64,000 nucleotides of DNA from Micavibrio_A sp964539025 (GTDB taxonomy: Bacteria > Pseudomonadota > Alphaproteobacteria > Micavibrionales > Micavibrionaceae). The stretch covers positions 94,091 to 158,090 of the forward strand of contig CAZIFA010000007.1 in assembly GCA_964539025.1 (NCBI GenBank), in the 5' to 3' direction. Shown one piece after another: positions 32,773 to 40,703 of this stretch. A program made the translations under genes and the position numbers. The notes under the pieces are model-generated. The model had not been told where the DNA came from. It did no database searches and worked only from the letters and a program-made list of their open reading frames with translations. How positions within the stretch are numbered: the first letter of the stretch is position 1; each line of letters opens with the position of its first letter.

Positions 32773-32803
32773 CTGCCTTTTACATGGTTTAATCCTTTTT
32801 TGA

Positions 32804-32902
32804 TGTCATCCTGAGCGACTTGTCCGGCGTAGCCCAAAGGGCGAAGCCGGAAGCGAAGGATCTCATGAGATCCTTCAGTCACTTCGTTCCTTCAGGATGA
32901 CA
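32804..32902. repeat. dispersed palindrome, family B, copy 1
   Basis: Outer arms TGTCATCCTGAGCG and CAGGATGACA, with an inner GGATCTCATGAGATCC palindrome. Relatives at 47495, 49173, 55807 and 58174, and inside uvrA at 63052. Nothing else is recognisable between 32903 and 33017. Confidence 0.7.
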
Positions 32903-33017
32903 GCGAAGGGGAGCCATTCACAACTATATTGCCCTGCACCACACCCACCTCTTGGTATACGCGCCGTAAAAGCGATATAATTAGATAGTAAAAACAACGT
33001 CTTCATACAGGCCTTCT

Positions 33018-34247
33018 GTGTTCGATCAACCACCACCCCTCATTGTTTTATTTACCTATGGCGGCGGCTTGCGCGGCATCATTCCGGCGCAGATCATGAC
33101 CCATATCGAACAGGATACGGGGCTGCGTATGGCGGATATGATCGACGTGTTCGCAGGGCCATCGACAGGCGCGATTCTCAATTCCGCCCTGACTTTACGG
33201 AATCCGGAAAACACCGCCGTGCCGAAATACCGCGCGCGACACCTAGTCCGCTTTTACGAACGCGAAGGCGAACGGATTTTTCCGCCGGATAAATTCCGCG
33301 ATCTGCGCGGCCTGATCCACGATTTCAACAACCGCACGATGCGGCTGTCCCAACTCAACACCATCCTAGGCCACGGCCATTACAACCCACATAATCTGGG
33401 CCGCGCACTCAAGGCGCTCTATGGCGATGCTAAGCTTTCTGACAGCTTAAAGAGCCTGATCATCCCGGCCTATAACATTGACGGCGATCAGCTGCGCCTG
33501 ATGCCCGAAGGCGGCGATACGAACGCCTCGATTCATGCCCGTGGTAATTTCCTCGACACGGCTGGCCACGCGCTATGGATGAAGAATATGAAGATCAATG
33601 GCGGTGCTGACCGAAGAAAAGCCATCGACGTTTCGCTCTATGATGCCGTGATGGCCTCCACCGCCGCGCCCACCTACTTCCCCTGCCACCATTTTCAGGC
33701 GCGCTGGCCCGGACATACGCAACAGCACGAATACACCGCCATCGATGGCTCCATCTTCGACAATCCGGCCACGACCTATCTGGGCGCGCTCCGTCCGCAT
33801 CTTCTGCCGGGCCAAAAGGTAACGATGATTCGCCTCGGCACGGGCTTCACCAACAAATCGATCAAGAAGGATGATTGGAACCGCTACGGCTCGCTCGGCG
33901 TCGTCGACCCGGTGAATGACCTGCCACTCATCAACATCTTCTTCCACGCCGCCGAATCCGCGCTGATGGACACGTTCGAACAAGAAATGCACGACCACCT
34001 CTTTTTGTTCAACAAATCGCTTGTTTCGGGCCGTGAGCCTGACTGGCCCAGCCTGCAGATCGACGATGGCTCGCCCGATAATATGAAACGCCTGAAACAC
34101 TTCGCCGACGGGATTATCGAAGACAACCGGGCGCAGTATGAAACTATGTGCCATATGCTGGTCCGGCATTATGAAAGCCGCAAAACATGGCTCGAATCGG
34201 TCAAACCCTCCCGCTGGCGGAAAATCCTGTCCTACTTGCGTAAATAA
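33018..34247 (+). CDS. patatin-like phospholipase
   Basis: 409 residues, GTG start. Patatin catalytic elements: oxyanion-hole GGGLRG (15-20), nucleophile Ser in GPSTG near residue 50, and the dyad Asp in AIDGSIFDNP near residue 243. The central VMASTAAPTYFPCHHF block is also typical. No signal peptide, so probably cytoplasmic or membrane-associated lipid hydrolase. The C-terminal 100 residues are family-specific. Predicted to cleave acyl esters of phospholipids; substrate unknown. Followed after a repeat by an unrelated alpha/beta hydrolase. Confidence 0.9.
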   Translation: MFDQPPPLIVLFTYGGGLRGIIPAQIMTHIEQDTGLRMADMIDVFAGPSTGAILNSALTLRNPENTAVPKYRARHLVRFYEREGERIFPPDKFRDLRGLIHDFNNRTMRLSQLNTILGHGHYNPHNLGRALKALYGDAKLSDSLKSLIIPAYNIDGDQLRLMPEGGDTNASIHARGNFLDTAGHALWMKNMKINGGADRRKAIDVSLYDAVMASTAAPTYFPCHHFQARWPGHTQQHEYTAIDGSIFDNPATTYLGALRPHLLPGQKVTMIRLGTGFTNKSIKKDDWNRYGSLGVVDPVNDLPLINIFFHAAESALMDTFEQEMHDHLFLFNKSLVSGREPDWPSLQIDDGSPDNMKRLKHFADGIIEDNRAQYETMCHMLVRHYESRKTWLESVKPSRWRKILSYLRK

Positions 34248-34257
34248 CTTCACCCTA

Positions 34258-34400
34258 TGTCATCCCCGAGGCCTGCCGAAAGGCAGGTACTAACGTCGGG
34301 GATCCGGAAAAGAGCGCGGCAAAGCCGCGCACATTTTTATGGACTGGACCCCCGCCTCACGCCGCGCAAGCGCTGGCGCTGCGGGTCGCGGGGGGTGACA
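34258..34400. repeat. dispersed composite palindrome, family A, copy 2
   Basis: TGTCATCCCCGAGG ... AACGTCGGGGATCC ... GCGCGGCAAAGCCGCGC ... GACCCCCGCC ... GGGGGGTGACA. Occupies the patatin-hydrolase gap. Confidence 0.75.
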
Positions 34401-34526
34401 AGAAGGGACAAGAAATAACCGCCCTTACTGCACCGAAGCATAATTTCGCACTGCATTAACCAGTGTTTTTTATTGCATATTAGCAAAGACTCTCCGATCC
34501 TAAGGCTTGAGGGGAGTTTGCTATTC

Positions 34527-35702
34527 ATGCCGGTTCAGGCAGCTTTTGCAAGACCAGTATATGTAGAAAGCATCGTTGAACGCGATGACGGTACTTTTAT
34601 TCCCAAAAATTCTCTGTACAACAAACTCCAAGGCTGCGGCACTTTTTTCTTCAACGCCCTTGGGCTTTCCTATTCATACCACCTCGCAAAAAACGAACAA
34701 GCGGTCATCATAGGAATCGCGGGCCTGAATTCGCATGAGGTCCTTGAGGCGCATGAAATCGAAAAACTGAACAAGCGCGGAATTTCGTACATTATCATTG
34801 AACTCGGTGCCCTTTATGCGGGAAGTCCGTCAATATACAACCGCCTCGATGTCGTCGAACAATTTTGCTTAAGCCAGCATTCTCCCATCCACAAGCTTGT
34901 CAAACCGGAATCGCCATTGCATTTGGGCGGACATTCAACAGGCACTGCCATAGCGCTTGATATTTTTGAAGACCCTCGAGCGAAAAAATTTTCAAGTCTG
35001 ACGCTGATAGCGCTTTATCTTGATTCCGCCTATGTCTCGCGCCTTCCGGCATCTAACCCTATAAAGAACGAATTAAAAAAACTCGCTAGGCTGGCCTATG
35101 AAAGCTACACCAACGCCTGCAAGGACCAACGTGTCGGTGATACACGGGTGGGGAAATTATATCTCGCGTATAGCAATCGCGCCGGAATGACCAACTCCCC
35201 AACATTTGGTCAGGTCAGAGAAGTAGAAACCTACGTCGGCACCGTACGGGATCAATTCAATCCAGAATCTCTGGCCAATACACCGACCAATATCATCCTA
35301 GGCGATAAGGACACGCTCATCTGTCTCAATACCGCCAAAGATTTTGCCGGACAGGTGGCTGTAGAGCCTACCATCGTCAAAGGTGGCGACCATTACCCCA
35401 TGACGCCACAACTTTTGGATACACTGACTGATCGTATGCTCGATCATGCCGCGAAAAAGGCAGAGCAAAAGACACAAATGTCCTACGTGACACCTGCCCT
35501 GAGATTGGAAATATCGCCGGGAGAATTGCCCGAACCGCTAGGCTACCGCTTTAGCCTCGCCCTGCAAAGCCGCACACGCCTTTTGGATGCGTCGGCAGGC
35601 TTCCTCAAGAGCCTTTTCGGAAGTCGCGTAGGAAATGCGGAAGTGCGGGGACAAACCGAAGGCGACGCCCTGCACGCAAGCCACGCCTTCAGATTCCAAT
35701 AG
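34527..35702 (+). CDS. alpha/beta-hydrolase (lysophospholipase-like)
   Basis: 391 residues from the ATG at 34527, which has GAGGGGAG ten bases upstream; a TTG 18 codons earlier lacks a site. Nucleophile elbow LGGHSTG with Ser137, candidate acid in ILGDKDTLI and His in KGGDHYPMT give a complete triad in order. No obvious signal peptide. Oddity: the last 165 bases run antisense through the 3' end of the aspartate aminotransferase gene; the residues encoded there (after about EPLGYRF) are probably a read-through tail. Substrate unknown. Confidence 0.75.
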   Translation: MPVQAAFARPVYVESIVERDDGTFIPKNSLYNKLQGCGTFFFNALGLSYSYHLAKNEQAVIIGIAGLNSHEVLEAHEIEKLNKRGISYIIIELGALYAGSPSIYNRLDVVEQFCLSQHSPIHKLVKPESPLHLGGHSTGTAIALDIFEDPRAKKFSSLTLIALYLDSAYVSRLPASNPIKNELKKLARLAYESYTNACKDQRVGDTRVGKLYLAYSNRAGMTNSPTFGQVREVETYVGTVRDQFNPESLANTPTNIILGDKDTLICLNTAKDFAGQVAVEPTIVKGGDHYPMTPQLLDTLTDRMLDHAAKKAEQKTQMSYVTPALRLEISPGELPEPLGYRFSLALQSRTRLLDASAGFLKSLFGSRVGNAEVRGQTEGDALHASHAFRFQ

Positions 35703-36761
35703 ATACGTCACGAAATCAGAATCGCTTTCGATGATCTTGCCATCCGGCGTGCGTTTGCCGATGCAACCTTCGCAAGACGGATACACATAGAACGCGCCTT
35801 CCGGACGCGGACATTTGATTCCTGGCGCTTGGTTGAGCATAGAAACCACGAGATCGCGACGCGACTGGAACGATTTCACCCAGTCTTTGAGAAACGATTG
35901 ATCGCCGTTCAGCGCAGCGCATGCAGCGGCCTGCGAAATTGAACAGGGGTTCGATGTTGAATGCCCCTGCACGCCCGCCATCGCCTTTATCAATTCCTTG
36001 GGTCCGCCCGCATAACCGATGCGCCAGCCCGTCATAGAATACGCCTTGGATACACCGTTCACCGTCAATGTACGCTCATACAAAGCTGGCTCTACTTCCG
36101 CCGGGGTGCAGAATTTGAAATCGTCGAACACCAGATGTTCGTACATATCATCCGTCATAACCCAGACATGCTTGTGCTTCATCAGGATATCGGTCAGGGC
36201 CTTCATCTCTGCCTTCGTATATCCCGCACCCGTCGGGTTGCTCGGCGAATTCAGGATGATCCATTTTGTTTTGGGCGTGATCGCCTTTTCGAGTTGCGCT
36301 GGCGACATTTTAAAACCCGCCTTGGCCTCACATTCGATAAACACAGGCGTGCCTTCGGCCAGTATGACCATGTCGGGATATGACACCCAGTACGGCGCCG
36401 GGATAATCACCTCATCACCTGGATTAAGCGTCGCCATCAACGCATTGTATAAAACCTGTTTGCCGCCCGTGCCGACGATGATCTGGTCGCGCGTATAGGT
36501 CAGGTTGTTATCGCGCTTGAACTTGGCGATGATTGCGTCTTTCAACGCGGGTGTGCCGTCCACGTTGGTGTATTTGGTCTGGCCGCCATTGATGGCTTCG
36601 CACCCCGCCTTGCGCACATATTCCGGCGTGTCGAAATCCGGCTCGCCCGCACCAAGCCCGATAACATCTCGTCCTTCCGCCTTCAACGCGGCGGCCTTGG
36701 CCGTTACGGCAAGCGTGGCGGATGGTTTGATCCTCTTCAGGCGGTCAGCAAGTATCGACAT
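35538..36761 (-). CDS. aspartate aminotransferase, class I (PLP-dependent)
   Basis: 407 residues. The PLP-Lys block is VNGVSKAYSMTGWRIGY near residue 240, and the substrate-binding NSPSNPTG lies near residue 175; the C-terminus has the family's RISYATS, whose Arg binds the alpha-carboxylate. Subgroup I-beta-like aspartate/prephenate aminotransferases are common in alphaproteobacteria; the exact specificity (aspartate, possibly prephenate) cannot be told. AGGAAA lies before the ATG. Convergent overlap of 165 bases with the hydrolase. Confidence 0.92.
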   Translation of the reverse strand: MSILADRLKRIKPSATLAVTAKAAALKAEGRDVIGLGAGEPDFDTPEYVRKAGCEAINGGQTKYTNVDGTPALKDAIIAKFKRDNNLTYTRDQIIVGTGGKQVLYNALMATLNPGDEVIIPAPYWVSYPDMVILAEGTPVFIECEAKAGFKMSPAQLEKAITPKTKWIILNSPSNPTGAGYTKAEMKALTDILMKHKHVWVMTDDMYEHLVFDDFKFCTPAEVEPALYERTLTVNGVSKAYSMTGWRIGYAGGPKELIKAMAGVQGHSTSNPCSISQAAACAALNGDQSFLKDWVKSFQSRRDLVVSMLNQAPGIKCPRPEGAFYVYPSCEGCIGKRTPDGKIIESDSDFVTYLLESEGVACVQGVAFGLSPHFRISYATSEKALEEACRRIQKACAALQGEAKAVA

Positions 36762-36922
36762 AATTTCCTCTTTGGGTCGTTCTATTTATACACGCGTAAA
36801 TAACCACAACTCAATTCGGCTGAAAAGCTTAATTTGGCTCGATTCTCGGAAAATCCAGCTTGTCCGAAGTCGCAACTCACCTTACAAATAACGGGTATTT
36901 CTGGAAGAAAACATCCGCACCG

Positions 36923-37921
36923 ATGAAACGCCTTAAAAACCTTAACCTGCCTATCAAAATCGTCATATCGGTGTCGATCCTGTTCGCCCTGTTTTTCAGA
37001 ATAGATAAAACGACAGAGCATTTCTGGGATGACTTTACCCAATATTTCCACGCTTCTGCCTGGCTATACGCCACCTTGTTCATATTGATCCAAATGGTCT
37101 TGCTCTCGCTCCGCTGGCAATACCTGCTCAATATCGGCAAAAAACACCTGAACTTTATGGACGCCCTACACGTCAACCTGACAAGCCAGTTGGCAAACCT
37201 CATCTTCATCACCTCGGTCGGCGGCATTCTCGTCCGCATCGCCCTTTCGGTCCAACACGGCGCCACTATCTTTAAATCTCTGATCGCCACCGTGTTCGAC
37301 CGTCTGATGACGCTGAGCGCCCTTTTGGTTTTCTCGACCCTGTTCCTGCCAAATCTTTCTGGCTATGTCGACAGCAACACCTTCAGCACGCTTTCGATCT
37401 ATATCAGTGTCTTTATCCTGACGATGTTCATCTTCGCGCCGCTGTTTCTCAACCTCGTTGTCTTTCGCATGCCGCAAATTGCACGCCTGAAAGGCCGCAT
37501 GCGCTATGGGCTGCGCTATCTCAAAACACTGATTAACAATCCCATCCTGTGCGGCAAACTCATCATAACTTCATTGACTGCACAACTCTGCTTCTTCGCC
37601 GCTGTCTATATGCTGGTACTCTCTAATGACCTGCCGCTGACCTTCATGCAATTGATGGTCGTGCTTCCCATCATTTCGTTGATCGCCGCTTTGCCGATCA
37701 GCATCGGCGGCTGGGGCGTGCGTGAAGGCGCCTATGTGTTCTTCCTTGCAAAACTGGGCGTGCCGATGGACGCCGCCTTGCTTATTTCCATTCAGGTCGG
37801 CCTGATAGGCATGTTGGCCACGGTGCTGGCGGGAATGCCTTCGCTTCTGGCATCGAACTTTGAGATAGGCAATACTTCTTCCATAAAAGAAAAGCTGCTT
37901 CGTGTTAGGATTTCCAGGTAA
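36923..37921 (+). CDS. lysylphosphatidylglycerol-synthase-type (UPF0104) membrane protein, flippase-like
   Basis: 332 residues, about eight transmembrane segments, starting at MKRLKNLNLPIKIV; an upstream TTG would add 21 polar residues. The family pattern is visible near the C-terminus: LPISIGGWGVREGAYVFFLAKLGV, plus LSLRWQYLL and TSVGGILVRIALSVQHG near the N-terminus. Relatives flip lipids or lipid-linked sugars across the membrane. The neighbouring O-antigen-ligase-like gene, nine bases downstream, fits a role in surface polysaccharide or lipid export. Specific substrate unknown. Confidence 0.8.
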   Translation: MKRLKNLNLPIKIVISVSILFALFFRIDKTTEHFWDDFTQYFHASAWLYATLFILIQMVLLSLRWQYLLNIGKKHLNFMDALHVNLTSQLANLIFITSVGGILVRIALSVQHGATIFKSLIATVFDRLMTLSALLVFSTLFLPNLSGYVDSNTFSTLSIYISVFILTMFIFAPLFLNLVVFRMPQIARLKGRMRYGLRYLKTLINNPILCGKLIITSLTAQLCFFAAVYMLVLSNDLPLTFMQLMVVLPIISLIAALPISIGGWGVREGAYVFFLAKLGVPMDAALLISIQVGLIGMLATVLAGMPSLLASNFEIGNTSSIKEKLLRVRISR

Positions 37922-37930
37922 CGAAAGATC

Positions 37931-39244
37931 ATGAAACACACGGGCTTTACGAACATCCTCGTCGCCGCGCTGTGTTTTATAACGGCCCTCTCCTTGCAGA
38001 TACAGGTCACGCTCTTCCAATCGCCGGGTTATCTGGGCCTTCGTATCAATCTTACCGATCTTCTGCTCGTTCCGGCGGGCATTGCCATCCTTGCCACGCT
38101 GCTGACCCGTAACAGCCTCTGGCCCACATGGAGAATGAAACATGCCTATCTCTGGCTGGCGGCGCTTACGATCATTATGGGCTTTGCCCTTGTTCACACG
38201 CATTTCACCTTCGGGGAAATCAGCCGCTGGGCACTGGTCAATAAATTCGTCGGCTGGATAGTTCTTCTGGCCATAATGAGTATGGGCGCATGGATCGCCG
38301 CCAACGCGCGTCAGGCGCAACTCGATCTTTTTCTTCGGCTATTTTTATGCTTCGCCGCGTCTGTAATGGTGCTTGATCTCACAAGGACGAGCATACAGCT
38401 TTATCCGTGGGCGCCGCTTTGGATGGACGATAATTCCTTTATCGCACAACCGATACATGGATTTATGGCCAACCGTAACGCCTACGCCTTGCTGGTTATA
38501 TCGTCACTCTGCCTTGCCACCTGCTACTACGCCGCACCACGTGCCGATAAATGGCTTAAGGCGTGCACCCACACAATTTACTTCCTGCTGCCAGTGTTTA
38601 TCTTGCTCAATGACTCGCGCACATCGCTCATCGTTTTATGCTTTCTGATTCCGATCATGCTGATCATGCACCGCAAGCAAACACGAAAAATAATGTCTCT
38701 GTTGCTGGCTATGCTGGTCGGCCTCGCGCCCGCCGCCCTGCTCATTCGCGACCACAACGATAAGTTTCCGATGCTTTTAAAACCGCGCATGGAACTGGTC
38801 AGCGCCATCTCGGACAATAAAACTCCATCAAGCATCACCAATCCCGGCGACTCCATCCGCCTGACCATATTTCAGGACGCGCTCGAAATGATTCCACAGC
38901 ATCCTGTGCTGGGCTCCGGTCTAGGTTCGGCGCTGCTATATCAGAAACAAAAGCATGGCGACATCGTCAACCTGATCGATTCTACGCCTCTCTGGCTTCT
39001 GGTGGAAACGGGCGCGATCGGCCTTTTGATTTTCGCTGCGTTCTATATCATGACCGCGCGCACTCTTTATACTACTTATAAATCCGACGAAGACGAAACG
39101 AAAACATTCCATCTCGCCCTGCTCTTTATCCTGATCGGGTTTACGATCATGTCGTTGCTCCACGAAATGATGTACACGCGCTTTATCTGGTTCTTTTTGG
39201 GAATGGGGCTAGCGCTGCCGTCTAGAATGCGTCGGGACGGATAA
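37931..39244 (+). CDS. O-antigen-ligase/polymerase-like (Wzy/WaaL) membrane protein
   Basis: 437 residues, about ten to twelve transmembrane segments. The large periplasmic loop near residues 285-345 contains the characteristic RLTIFQDALEMIPQHPVLGSGLGSA and, after it, DSTPLWLLVETGAIGLLIF, the usual layout of the Wzy_C/O-antigen ligase family. It follows the flippase-like gene with a nine-base gap, so they form an operon. Ligase versus polymerase cannot be told. It overlaps the convergent kinase gene by 23 bases. Confidence 0.8.
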   Translation: MKHTGFTNILVAALCFITALSLQIQVTLFQSPGYLGLRINLTDLLLVPAGIAILATLLTRNSLWPTWRMKHAYLWLAALTIIMGFALVHTHFTFGEISRWALVNKFVGWIVLLAIMSMGAWIAANARQAQLDLFLRLFLCFAASVMVLDLTRTSIQLYPWAPLWMDDNSFIAQPIHGFMANRNAYALLVISSLCLATCYYAAPRADKWLKACTHTIYFLLPVFILLNDSRTSLIVLCFLIPIMLIMHRKQTRKIMSLLLAMLVGLAPAALLIRDHNDKFPMLLKPRMELVSAISDNKTPSSITNPGDSIRLTIFQDALEMIPQHPVLGSGLGSALLYQKQKHGDIVNLIDSTPLWLLVETGAIGLLIFAAFYIMTARTLYTTYKSDEDETKTFHLALLFILIGFTIMSLLHEMMYTRFIWFFLGMGLALPSRMRRDG

Positions 39245-40271
39245 ACGCCTTGATCTCTTCCGGATCGAACCTGTCCGCGCTCAAATCAACCTTCTGATCT
39301 TTCGTCCACTGCGCCAAAGGCTTTAGCACAGGGTCTTTCAAACCCTGAATAATATAATTCTGAATACGCGGCATATATTGCAACAACTCGTTTTTACCGG
39401 AAACGATGGCCAGCCTTAGAACCTGCCCTATAATCCGGCAATGAAATTGCGTTGCCATTACCCGGAACCACGCGCGGAAATTCTCGTCCGCCCCATATCG
39501 CTTCAACATCACTTCATGGATATCGGCAGGAACATCGCGGCGGATACTTTCGAGTAGATTGGCCAGATCATAAGGCAATGGCCCCCACATCGCGTCCTGA
39601 AAATCCAGAACGCCGCAACCGCCATCCGGCAACAACATCAAATTCTGCGCATGATAATCACCATGGATAAATCCTATCGGCGGGGCAGGCAAATTCGCCG
39701 CCACCTCATCCCACGCGGCCAGATACCCCGGCAATAAATCATCCGGATTTCTGGCCTTTCTCGTCGCCGGAATATACCAATCGACAATCCGCTGCCGCCC
39801 TTTGCGGATATAACTGTCTTTATATTTCGGCAGGTCCAGATCATTACACGGCAACTTGTCGCGCATGGCAATCAGGACATCCGTTGCCGCACTGTATAAC
39901 TGTTTTGCATCGCCGCCTTTTTCCAACGCGGTATGTACGCTCACATCCCCGAAATCTTCTAACAGTACGTAACCTTCATGCTCATCCTCGGCGATAATTT
40001 CAGGCGTATGAATGCCATGATGACGCAGCCATTCATCAATCTTGATAAACGCTGATAATTTATGCCCCATCGTCGCGGTCTGGATATGGTCCGGCACCGT
40101 TTCCATCAGGATGAATGTATGATCCGGCGTACGAACGCGAAAATACCGCCGCGCGGCCCAATCCTGTCCCTGCGGCATTAAATCAAACTCATCGCCGACA
40201 TGCTCGCGCACGAATTCGTTGCGCTGTTCTTCGCGGGCCTGGAAATATTCTTTTGGATTAACGGCGGACAA
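39222..40271 (-). CDS. aminoglycoside-phosphotransferase-fold sugar kinase, AmgK-like
   Basis: 349 residues with a protein-kinase-like fold: catalytic Brenner block FIHGDYHAQNLMLLPDGG with Asp and Asn, then GVLDFQDAMWGPLPYDLANLLESIRRDVP, which resembles AmgK, the anomeric N-acetylmuramate/N-acetylglucosamine kinase of cell-wall recycling. AmgK partners (murU, tsaE) are not in the window, so the assignment rests on the motif block alone. It is followed immediately on its left by a convergent overlap, and on its right (three bases) by a conserved hypothetical gene on the same strand. Confidence 0.75.
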   Translation of the reverse strand: MSAVNPKEYFQAREEQRNEFVREHVGDEFDLMPQGQDWAARRYFRVRTPDHTFILMETVPDHIQTATMGHKLSAFIKIDEWLRHHGIHTPEIIAEDEHEGYVLLEDFGDVSVHTALEKGGDAKQLYSAATDVLIAMRDKLPCNDLDLPKYKDSYIRKGRQRIVDWYIPATRKARNPDDLLPGYLAAWDEVAANLPAPPIGFIHGDYHAQNLMLLPDGGCGVLDFQDAMWGPLPYDLANLLESIRRDVPADIHEVMLKRYGADENFRAWFRVMATQFHCRIIGQVLRLAIVSGKNELLQYMPRIQNYIIQGLKDPVLKPLAQWTKDQKVDLSADRFDPEEIKAFIRPDAF

Positions 40272-40273
40272 GG

Positions 40274-40666
40274 CTACTTGCCGGTTTTGTTTTTGGAAAC
40301 CATCTGGCGGATCGCATCGATATGGCGCTGCGATGCCTGCTGTTTCTTGATCGGCGTACCGGATTCAAGACCGAACTGCGCGGGCTTGCCGAGCGCGATG
40401 GCCTTGAGGATTTCCATACCGAACGGATCGGTCTCATCTTCAATCGGGTTTTTCTCCGGCGTTGCCGGAACCGGCTTTTCCTTGGTCGTCATCACGCGGT
40501 TGACGGCGTGCGCGACAATACCCGTGATATGCGGGGCAACGAGTTCATGCAAAAGTTTCGCGTCATCGAACGCCCACGCGGTCACCTGTTGCCTAGCGCG
40601 CGCGGCATTCCCGCCACTGGCTTTCAACGCTTCCCGGATACGGCGTTCGGCATATTCACGGTTCAT
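40274..40666 (-). CDS. conserved hypothetical protein (130 residues)
   Basis: Starts at MNREYAERRIREALKAS; an in-frame ATG five codons upstream is possible. N-terminal REYAERRIREALKASGGNAARARQQVTAWAFDDAKLL followed by a helical VAPHITGIVAHAVNRV block is familiar from uncharacterised alphaproteobacterial proteins of similar size, but no function is known to me. It lies between mfd and the AmgK-like kinase on the same strand, with a 37-base gap to mfd, so it may share the mfd transcript. Confidence 0.7.
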   Translation of the reverse strand: MNREYAERRIREALKASGGNAARARQQVTAWAFDDAKLLHELVAPHITGIVAHAVNRVMTTKEKPVPATPEKNPIEDETDPFGMEILKAIALGKPAQFGLESGTPIKKQQASQRHIDAIRQMVSKNKTGK

Positions 40667-40703
40667 GACAGGCACCTTCAAATGATTAGACTTTTAGTAT
40701 AAC

